Both the position numbers and the translations under genes were made by a program. Under the pieces are notes generated by a model. The model worked only from the letters and a program-made list of their open reading frames with translations, had not been told where the DNA came from and ran no database searches. 13,531 nt of DNA. Origin: CAZVEV01 sp964625865. GTDB taxonomy: Bacteria > Planctomycetota > Phycisphaerae > SM23-33. The stretch spans positions 1 through 13,531 of the forward strand of contig CAZVEV010000153.1 of assembly GCA_964625865.1 (NCBI GenBank), in the 5' to 3' direction. Positions 5,514 through 11,323 of this stretch are shown here, one piece after another. The stretch's first letter is position 1, and every line of letters begins with the position of its first letter.

Positions 5514-6944
5514 ATGGACGAACTTGAACAGAACATACGCCTGCTGGTGCAGGACATTGTCTCGAAGATGGCGATGCCCGACGCCGCCGCCGCCCCCGCG
5601 GCGCCCGCCGAGCCGCTGGCACCGGGCATCTTCGGGGATATCGAGTCCGCCATCGCCGCGGCGAAGGTCGCGCAGGCGGAACTGGCCGAGATGTCGCTCG
5701 AGACCCGGGCCGACATCGTTCACGCCATGCGACGCGTTGGATACGACAACGCCGAGAAGCTGGCCCGACTGGCCGTCGATGAGACCGGCTTCGGACGCTA
5801 CGAAGACAAGGTCGTCAAGCACCGCATGGTCTCCCACGACACCCCGGGCGTCGAAGACCTCCAGCCGCTGGCGTACTCGGGCGATCACGGCCTGACCATC
5901 GCCGAACGCGCCCCCTGGGGCGTCATCGGCGCGATCATCCCGAGCACGAATCCGTCTTCGACGGTCATCTGCAACGGTATCGGCATGGTGGCGGGCGGAA
6001 ACTCGGTCGTCTTCGGACCCCACCCCGGCGCCAAGAAGGTCTCCGCCCTGGCGGTGACCCTGATGAACGAGGCGATTACCTCCGCCGGCGGGCCCAAGAA
6101 CCTGATCGTCGCGATGGCCGAGCCCACCATCAAGGCCGCCAACGAGATGATGACCCATCCGGATGTCCGTCTGCTGGTGGTCACCGGAGGCCCGGCCGTC
6201 GTTCGCGTCGCGATGAACAGCGGCAAGAAGGTCATCGGCGCCGGCCCGGGCAACCCGCCCTGCGTGGTTGACGAGACGGCCGACATCGCCCGCGCCGGAC
6301 GCGACATCGTTCGCGGCGGCGGGTTCGACAACAACATCGTCTGCATCTGTGAGAAGGAAGTCATCGCCGTTGACTCGATCGCTGACCGCCTCAAGCAGGA
6401 AATGTGCATCAACGGCGCCCACGAGCTGAACGAAGAGCAGATCGCCGCCGTAACCAAGCTCGTGATTGCCGACCCCGGCAGGCCCGGACACGAAGGCGCG
6501 CCGAACAAGAAGTTCGTCGGCAAGGATCCGTACGTTATCGCCAAGGCCGCCGGCATCGACGTGCCCGAGTCCACCCGCCTGCTGCTGTGCGAGGTCCCGC
6601 TGGACCACCCGCTGTTCTGGACCGAGCAACTGATGCCCGTCATGCCCCTGGTCCGCGTGCCGAACGTCGACGAGGCGATCGACCTGGCGGTCAAGGTCGA
6701 GCACGGGTTCCGCCACACGGCGATGATGCACTCGCTGAACATTGCCAAGCTCTCGAAGATGGCCCGAGCGATGAACTGCTCGATCTTCGTCAAGAACGGC
6801 CCGTGCGTTTCGGGCCTGGGCGTCGGCGGGACCGGCTACACCTCGCTGTCGATCGCCAGTCCCACCGGCGAGGGCGTCACCCGCGCCAGGGACTTCACCC
6901 GAGAGCGGCGGTGCGTCGTCGTGGACTACTTCCGAATCGTCTAG
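5514..6944 (+). CDS. CoA-acylating aldehyde dehydrogenase (PduP/EutE type) with encapsulation peptide
   Basis: Oxidises an aldehyde (probably acetaldehyde from DeoC) with NAD and CoA to the acyl-CoA; it is the signature core enzyme of metabolosomes. At 476 residues it is close to PduP length. Residues 1-20 (starting MDELEQNIRLLV) form an amphipathic helix, followed by an Ala/Pro linker (about 24-37), the pattern of an encapsulation peptide that targets cargo to the shell lumen. The catalytic domain shows ERAPWGVIGAIIPSTNPSST (131-150), the nucleotide-binding VTGGPAVV region (223-230) and the catalytic cysteine in FDNNIVC (Cys277). The match to the PduP/EutE FDNN-x-x-C block is clear. It sits between two pairs of BMC-P genes. 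The chain length of the natural aldehyde is inferred from the neighbour deoC, not from active-site residues. Confidence 0.95.
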   Translation: MDELEQNIRLLVQDIVSKMAMPDAAAAPAAPAEPLAPGIFGDIESAIAAAKVAQAELAEMSLETRADIVHAMRRVGYDNAEKLARLAVDETGFGRYEDKVVKHRMVSHDTPGVEDLQPLAYSGDHGLTIAERAPWGVIGAIIPSTNPSSTVICNGIGMVAGGNSVVFGPHPGAKKVSALAVTLMNEAITSAGGPKNLIVAMAEPTIKAANEMMTHPDVRLLVVTGGPAVVRVAMNSGKKVIGAGPGNPPCVVDETADIARAGRDIVRGGGFDNNIVCICEKEVIAVDSIADRLKQEMCINGAHELNEEQIAAVTKLVIADPGRPGHEGAPNKKFVGKDPYVIAKAAGIDVPESTRLLLCEVPLDHPLFWTEQLMPVMPLVRVPNVDEAIDLAVKVEHGFRHTAMMHSLNIAKLSKMARAMNCSIFVKNGPCVSGLGVGGTGYTSLSIASPTGEGVTRARDFTRERRCVVVDYFRIV

Positions 6945-6960
6945 CCGGACCGGAGCACCC

Positions 6961-7254
6961 GTGAAGCTTGGAAGAATAACAGGCCGAGTCGTCTCCACGC
7001 AGAAGCTCGAGTGCTTTGAAGGCATCAAGCTCCTGCTGATCCAGCCTCTGGACAGGGATCTGAACGCCAAGGGCGACGTGATAGTCGGCATGGACGCGGT
7101 CCGTGCGGGCGAAGGCGACCTGATCTACTACGAGTCGTCCAAGGAGGCCCCCCAGGCCATGCCCGACGGCAACTGGTTCCAGCCCGGGGACGTGGCGATC
7201 ATCGCGATCATCGACGATATCGAGGACATCAGGGACTGGGAGGGCGCCAAGTGA
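6961..7254 (+). CDS. BMC-P pentameric vertex protein 3 (EutN/CcmL family)
   Basis: A 97-residue EutN/CcmL-type protein. It begins with GTG 6961, with GGAG (6952-6955) 5 nt upstream. KLGRITGRVVSTQK, KLLLIQPLD, VGMDAVRAGEGDLIYYESS (about 42-60) and DVAIIAIIDDIED mark the fold. It lies nearest BMC-P 4 in sequence (shared LLIQPLD/LMIQPID segment). Its TGA stop overlaps the GTG start of BMC-P 4 in a GTGA tetranucleotide (7251-7254), so translation of the two is likely coupled. Confidence 0.94.
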   Translation: MKLGRITGRVVSTQKLECFEGIKLLLIQPLDRDLNAKGDVIVGMDAVRAGEGDLIYYESSKEAPQAMPDGNWFQPGDVAIIAIIDDIEDIRDWEGAK

Positions 7255-7532
7255 TCCTCGCCAAGATTGTGGGCAACGTGGTGGCCGACACGCGGATCGA
7301 GAGTTACCAGAACCTCACGGTCCTGATGATCCAGCCGATCGACCACAAGGGCAACGAGAAGGGCAACGTGATCCTGGGCGTCGACAACGCCAACGCGGGC
7401 ATCGGCGATACGGTGATCGTCTGCGACGAGGGCGGGTCGGCCAGGATGCTCCTGGATGAGCCGGAGATCATGACCATTCGCACGGTCATCTGCGGCATCG
7501 TCGACGAGGTGGTCAGGGAAGACGGCCAATAG
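7251..7532 (+). CDS. BMC-P pentameric vertex protein 4 (EutN/CcmL family)
   Basis: A 93-residue EutN/CcmL-type protein starting at GTG 7251, which overlaps the stop of BMC-P 3 by 4 bases. ILAKIVGNVVADTR, VLMIQPIDHKG, LGVDNANAGIGDTVIV (about 42-57) and TVICGIVDEVV support the family. It is the most divergent of the four BMC-P proteins, with Ile in the Gly-Ile-Gly-Asp motif where P1 and P2 have Gly-Thr-Gly-Glu. The rpiB-like gene follows after 16 bp. Confidence 0.93.
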   Translation: MILAKIVGNVVADTRIESYQNLTVLMIQPIDHKGNEKGNVILGVDNANAGIGDTVIVCDEGGSARMLLDEPEIMTIRTVICGIVDEVVREDGQ

Positions 7533-7548
7533 ATAAGCGACAACGATT

Positions 7549-8136
7549 GTGGCAGAGATAAACATAGACAAGATCGTCGAGACCGTGGTGGCCGAACTCC
7601 TGGCCAAGCAGCCGGCCCCCGCGCCGGCCGCTGCGGCGCCGGCGCCCGCGCCGCAGCCGGTCCACGTGCCGGGCCTGACCGATCGGGTCAAGCGCGTTGC
7701 GCTGGGGTGCGACCACACGGCCTTGGCGGCCAAGAACATCATCAAGCGGTATCTCGACACGCTGGGCTACAAGGTGACCGACGTAGGCACGCACGACGAG
7801 CAGCGCGTGGACTACCCGGACCTGGCCAAGGCCGTGGCGGCCAAGGTCGCCGCGGGCGCCTGCGAGCGCGGGATCATGCTCGACGGGGCGGGGATTGGCT
7901 CGGCGATGGTCTGCAACAAGGTACGAGGGATTCGGGCCGCGTTGTGCTACGACATGCGGACGATTGTCAACAGTCGCCAGCACAACAACGCCAACGTGCT
8001 TACGCTGGGCGGGCCTCTGCACAACGGAGGCGAGCTGTGCGAGATGGTGAAGCTGTGGCTGGAGACGCCCTTCGCGGGGGGGAGGCACTGGCCGAGAGTA
8101 AACAAGCTGATGGCTACAGAAAGAGAGCGAAAGTAA
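7549..8136 (+). CDS. rpiB: RpiB-family sugar-phosphate isomerase with encapsulation peptide
   Basis: RpiB/LacAB-family isomerase, expected to interconvert aldose and ketose phosphates such as ribose-5-P and ribulose-5-P. It has 195 residues, about 45 more than E. coli RpiB. The extra part is an N-terminal amphipathic helix (1-20, INIDKIVETVVAELL) and an Ala/Pro linker (21-41), an encapsulation-peptide layout. The catalytic domain shows GCDH (53-56), DYPDLAK (88-94), GAGIG (113-117), NKVRGIRAALCYD (123-135), SRQHNNANVL (142-151) and GGRHWPRV (177-184). The residue at the place of the E. coli catalytic Cys66 is Asp112 and the neighbouring Thr is Ala114, so the base and perhaps the substrate differ. 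The start is GTG 7549 with a poor upstream ribosome-binding site. deoC starts 1 nt after its stop. Confidence 0.93.
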   Translation: MAEINIDKIVETVVAELLAKQPAPAPAAAAPAPAPQPVHVPGLTDRVKRVALGCDHTALAAKNIIKRYLDTLGYKVTDVGTHDEQRVDYPDLAKAVAAKVAAGACERGIMLDGAGIGSAMVCNKVRGIRAALCYDMRTIVNSRQHNNANVLTLGGPLHNGGELCEMVKLWLETPFAGGRHWPRVNKLMATERERK

Positions 8137-8137
8137 G

Positions 8138-8938
8138 ATGGACCAGCAGGAACTCATCAACAAGATCACCGAGGCGGTCATGGAGAAGCTCAAGGCCCAG
8201 ATGGGCCAGTCGGGCACCTCTGCCCCCGCCGCAGCGCCGACCCAGGATCCGAGCCCGGCGTCGCTGGCGAAGTATATCGACCACACCATGCTCATGCCCG
8301 ACGCGCCGGACGCGGCCTTCGACAAGCTCTGCGAAGAGGCCATCTACTGGGGCTTCTGGTCGGTCTGCGTCAACTCCTCCCGCGTCAGCTACGTGGCCAA
8401 GCAACTCCGCGGTGAGCCCGTGAAGGTCTGTGCGGTCATCGGCTTCCCGCTGGGGCAGATGGATTCGCGGTCCAAGGCCTTCGAGGCCCGCCGCTGCATC
8501 GAGGACGGCGCCAACGAGTTGGACATGGTCATCAACGTCGGCGCACTGAAGTCGGGCGACCTCAAGCTCGTCGAGGAAGACATTCGCGCCGTCCGCCGGG
8601 CCACACGGGGCAACACCGTCCTGAAGGTCATCATCGAGACGTCCCTGCTGACCGATGACGAGAAGGTCATCGCCTGCGAGCTGTCGAAGAAGGCCGGCGC
8701 CGACTTCGTCAAGACCTGCACCGGTTTTGCCGGCGGCGGGGCCAATCCGCACGACATCGCCCTGATGCGCCGAACGGTCGGCCCGGAGATGGGCGTCAAA
8801 GCCAGCGGCGGGATGAGAAACTACCCCCGCGCGATCCAGATAATCGCCGCCGGCGCCAACCGCATCGGGGCCGTCTCCAGCGTCGCGATCGTCACCGGAC
8901 AGTCCGGCGCGGGCGGATACACCGCCGGCGACTACTAA
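8138..8938 (+). CDS. deoC: deoxyribose-phosphate aldolase with encapsulation peptide
   Basis: Class I aldolase (DERA) that cleaves 2-deoxyribose-5-phosphate to glyceraldehyde-3-phosphate and acetaldehyde. It has 266 residues. Residues 1-22 (starting MDQQELINKITEAV) form an amphipathic helix, and 23-41 are a Ser/Thr/Ala/Pro linker, indicating luminal targeting. The TIM-barrel part shows YIDHTML (46-52), VIGFPLGQ (100-107), Asp129 in ELDMVIN, the Schiff-base Lys192 in DFVKTCTGF (189-197, Cys replacing the usual Ser), Lys221 in GVKASGGMR, and a C-terminal Tyr266. A C-terminal tyrosine takes part in catalysis in E. coli DERA. All key residues are kept, so activity is expected. It is the last gene of the operon before the palindrome at 8944. 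Its aldehyde product is a natural substrate for the tagged aldehyde dehydrogenase. Confidence 0.96.
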   Translation: MDQQELINKITEAVMEKLKAQMGQSGTSAPAAAPTQDPSPASLAKYIDHTMLMPDAPDAAFDKLCEEAIYWGFWSVCVNSSRVSYVAKQLRGEPVKVCAVIGFPLGQMDSRSKAFEARRCIEDGANELDMVINVGALKSGDLKLVEEDIRAVRRATRGNTVLKVIIETSLLTDDEKVIACELSKKAGADFVKTCTGFAGGGANPHDIALMRRTVGPEMGVKASGGMRNYPRAIQIIAAGANRIGAVSSVAIVTGQSGAGGYTAGDY

Positions 8939-8943
8939 CAAAA

Positions 8944-9053
8944 CAGTGGGGTCAGACCTTGATTAGTGATTAGTGGCGTTTCACTATCAAGGTCTCCCTC
9001 TGCGAAACGACAGCGGAACGCCACTAATCACTAATCAAGGTCTGACCCCACTG
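8944..9053 (+). repeat. REP/MITE-like palindrome with 37-bp perfect arms
   Basis: The arms 8944-8980 and 9017-9053 are perfect reverse complements over 37 bp, with a 36-nt centre. The arms begin with CAGTGGGGTCAGACC and contain the tandem ATTAGTG. The centre holds TCAAGGTCT (8987-8995), a copy of part of the right arm. CGTTTC (8977-8982) can alternatively pair with GAAACG (9004-9009). The GGGGTCAGACC end resembles REP palindromes mobilised by IS200-like Y1 (RAYT) transposases; that assignment is from memory. As RNA it would form a very stable hairpin and could end or attenuate transcription after deoC. Confidence 0.75.
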
Positions 9054-9057
9054 CCCA

Positions 9058-9939
9058 ATGAGCGTCACGATCAGCAACGGAAAGCTGTCCGCCCGGATGG
9101 TCAACATGGGGGCCGAACTCAAGGGCCTCTGCGACCTGGCGACGGGGCAGGAGTATATCTGGCAGTCCGACCCGGCCCACTGGACCGGCGCGGCGCCGAT
9201 CCTGTTCCCGATCATCGGCGGGCTCAAGGACAACCAGTACACCTTCGAGGGCAAGACCTACTCCATGCCGTCCCACGGCGTGGTTCGCAAAGCGGAATGG
9301 CCCGCCCCGGAGGTCTCGGCCGCCAGCGCGTCGTTCCAGATCGCCTCGACCGCCGAAACCCGCGAGATGTACCCGTTCGACTGGCGCCTGAAAGTGACCT
9401 ACACGCTGGTCGAGACCTCGCTGGAAGTACGGTACGACGTGACGAACACGGGCAAGAGCATCATGTGGTTCTCGATCGGCTCGCACCCGGCCGTTAACGT
9501 GCCCTTTGCCGGCGGATACCCCGAACACTACTACTTCCACTTCAGCGAGCCGGAGAACATGGAACGGTACTTCTTCTCCGGCGGCTGTCACCTGAACAAG
9601 ACCGAGCCGGCCTTCGATAACTGCCACCAGATCAACCTGACCCCCACGCTGTTCGACCGGGGCCCGCTGATCTTCAAGAATCCGGCGTCGAAGGCCGTGA
9701 CGATAATGAACAGCCGCAACGCGCGGCGCGTCCGCGTGCGGACCGAGGGCGTGCCCTTCATCGCCCTGTGGGCTCCGCCCGGCGCCCCGTTTGCCTGCAT
9801 CGAGCCGTGGCATGGCATTCCCGACCCGATCGACACCGACGGCGAGTTCACCACCAAGGAAGGCATCATGAGCCTCCCCGCCGGCGCGACGTACACCACC
9901 GGCTACGCCATCGACATCATTGACGGCGGCGGGGTGTAG
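9058..9939 (+). CDS. LacX-type aldose 1-epimerase family protein
   Basis: A 293-residue galactose-mutarotase-fold protein of the LacX-like branch. It would interconvert alpha and beta anomers of a sugar or sugar phosphate in the cytosol. Motifs are GAELKGL (18-24), PSHGVVR (71-77), GSHPAVNVPF (141-150, a LacX hallmark) and CIEPWHG (247-253) with the likely catalytic Glu249. His73 and His143 are the probable acid residues. The N-terminus SVTISNGKLSARM fits the family, so ATG 9058 is credible. However, no ribosome-binding site exists: the 37-bp palindrome arm ends 4 nt before the ATG. It may be expressed at low level or by coupling. It has no encapsulation peptide. Its placement after deoC suggests sugar metabolism linked to the BMC, but this is inference. 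Confidence 0.88.
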   Translation: MSVTISNGKLSARMVNMGAELKGLCDLATGQEYIWQSDPAHWTGAAPILFPIIGGLKDNQYTFEGKTYSMPSHGVVRKAEWPAPEVSAASASFQIASTAETREMYPFDWRLKVTYTLVETSLEVRYDVTNTGKSIMWFSIGSHPAVNVPFAGGYPEHYYFHFSEPENMERYFFSGGCHLNKTEPAFDNCHQINLTPTLFDRGPLIFKNPASKAVTIMNSRNARRVRVRTEGVPFIALWAPPGAPFACIEPWHGIPDPIDTDGEFTTKEGIMSLPAGATYTTGYAIDIIDGGGV

Positions 9940-10114
9940 TGGGGGGGGGGCAAAAATTTTTTTTTTTTTTTGTTTTGGAGTAAAAAAGGCACCCCCGGAA
10001 AGNNNNNNNNNNGCTTATCATATTACTGACCCCCCCTCCTATTTTCCTCCTAACCCCAAAAAATAAATAATATTGGTCCCACCCCACTGGCTAATCGAAC
10101 GAAGCGAGAAACGA
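9940..10114. other. scaffold gap with low-complexity, low-quality flanks
   Basis: Ten N residues at 10003-10012 mark an assembly gap of unknown true length. The left flank has a G run of about 11 followed by a T run of about 14. The right flank is AT- and C-run-rich, unlike the surrounding GC-rich DNA. These tails look like poor read ends rather than biology. AGTGGGG (9938-9944) and CCCCACT (10082-10088) are inverted, and GGTCCCACCCCACTG (10075-10089) matches the end of the 8944-9053 palindrome at 13 of 15 positions, so a second palindrome copy may have broken the assembly. No gene is visible. Confidence 0.8.
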
Positions 10115-11167
10115 ATGAGCACCATGAAAGCTGTCGTATACCACGGTCCCGGCGATGTGCGCGTCCAGGATGTTCCTGTCCCGAGTTGCGGGGCCGACGA
10201 GATCCTCGTGAAGGTCGACGCCTGTGCCGTCTGCGGGTCGGACATGAAGACGTTCAAGGTGGGCAACCCCCGCATGCAGGCCGGCGCCGTCATGGGCCAC
10301 GAGTTCACGGGCCTCATCCAGGAGATCGGCCCGGAGGCCTCCGCGGCGGACCTGGCCGTCGGCGACCGCGTGGTGATGGCCACCTCCGTCGCGTGCGGCC
10401 AGTGCCTCTACTGCAAGCGCGGCTGGCGCAACATCTGCCAGAACATCAAGCCCATGGGCTTCGGCTACGACGGCGGGATGGCTGAATACGTCGCCATTCC
10501 CGGCCTGGCCGTTGCGGGCGGACACGTCGTGAAGGTGCCCAACGGCCTGGCGCCGGAGCACGCGGCGCTGGCCGAGCCGATCAGTTGCGCCGTCAACTCG
10601 CTGGAGCACTGCAACATCGAAGAAGGCGACGTGGTCCTGGTGATGGGGGCCGGCCCGATGGGCCTGCTCAACGTCCTGGTCGCCCGCGCCGCCGGGGCCA
10701 GCAAGATCATCCTCTCAGAACCCAATGAAGCCCGCCTCGAACAGGCCCGCCCCTTCTGCGACGTCGTGGTCAATCCCACCGAGCAGGACCTTGCCGAGGT
10801 CGTCAAGGCCGAATCCGTCGACGGACTCGGTGTCGACATCGCCATCGTCGCCGCCCCGGCCGCCCAGCCGCAGGAACAGGCCGTCCACCTCGTCAGAAAA
10901 CGAGGGACCGTCTGCCTGTTCGCCTCTCTGCCCATCGGCAGGAACATGCTCAACATCGACAGCCGCGCGATCCACTACAACGAGATCTGCATGGTGGGCA
11001 CGAGCGACTCGACGGCCGCCCACGTCAAGACCGGCATCAACATGCTCGTCAGCGGAAAGATCGACGGGGCCAAGATCGCCACCCACATCCTGCCGCTCGA
11101 CGGCATCCACGACGCGTTCGACCTGATGGCCAAAGGCGAAGGGCTCCGCGTGGTGCTGAAGCCCTGA
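10115..11167 (+). CDS. zinc-dependent medium-chain dehydrogenase (sorbitol/threonine dehydrogenase-like)
   Basis: An MDR-superfamily alcohol or polyol dehydrogenase of 350 residues, probably NAD-dependent and cytosolic. Catalytic zinc ligands are likely Cys40 (in CAVCGSD), His62 with Glu63 (GHEFTG) and Glu154 (ALAEPISC). The structural zinc is bound by Cys94, Cys97, Cys100 and Cys108. The Rossmann motif GAGPMG lies at 178-183, and an acidic Glu after the second strand (SEPNEARLE) points to NAD. Similar enzymes oxidise sorbitol, galactitol-1-phosphate, threonine or butanediol; the substrate cannot be chosen here. ATG 10115 (start MSTMKAVV) is preferred over an open frame reaching 10073 because the upstream residues do not resemble the family; ATG 10124 is also possible. 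There is no encapsulation peptide, so it is unlikely to be lumen cargo despite its closeness to the BMC operon. Confidence 0.92.
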   Translation: MSTMKAVVYHGPGDVRVQDVPVPSCGADEILVKVDACAVCGSDMKTFKVGNPRMQAGAVMGHEFTGLIQEIGPEASAADLAVGDRVVMATSVACGQCLYCKRGWRNICQNIKPMGFGYDGGMAEYVAIPGLAVAGGHVVKVPNGLAPEHAALAEPISCAVNSLEHCNIEEGDVVLVMGAGPMGLLNVLVARAAGASKIILSEPNEARLEQARPFCDVVVNPTEQDLAEVVKAESVDGLGVDIAIVAAPAAQPQEQAVHLVRKRGTVCLFASLPIGRNMLNIDSRAIHYNEICMVGTSDSTAAHVKTGINMLVSGKIDGAKIATHILPLDGIHDAFDLMAKGEGLRVVLKP

Positions 11168-11180
11168 AGGGCGTCAGAGG

Positions 11181-11230
11181 GTGTAGGTTGTAGGGTGTAG
11201 GGTGTAGGGTATAGGGTGTAGGGTATAGGG
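11181..11230 (+). repeat. heptamer tandem repeat, seven units of GTGTAGG-like
   Basis: Seven consecutive 7-nt units follow GTGTAGG, with variants TTGTAGG (second unit) and GTATAGG (fifth and seventh). They resemble the short tandemly repeated heptamers known in cyanobacteria and other bacteria. They lie between the dehydrogenase stop and the convergent ppk2 stop. No function is evident; slippage can change copy number. Confidence 0.9.
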
Positions 11231-11323
11231 AACGACCGGAATCCGCGGGAGTCCCACTACGTGATGACGCGCACCATGGAACCGCTTGCGGTTTCGCGCG
11301 TTGTTCGAAAACCGGACCCTTCT

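Noticed and set aside
4794..7091. 765-residue open frame on the minus strand
   Set aside because: It lies antisense to BMC-P 1, BMC-P 2, the aldehyde dehydrogenase and BMC-P 3, has a composition typical of reversed GC-rich codons and no recognisable domain. The plus-strand genes are clear.
8944..9053. CRISPR-like or phage attachment repeat
   Set aside because: There is one inverted pair and no regularly spaced direct repeats, cas genes, tRNA or integrase nearby.
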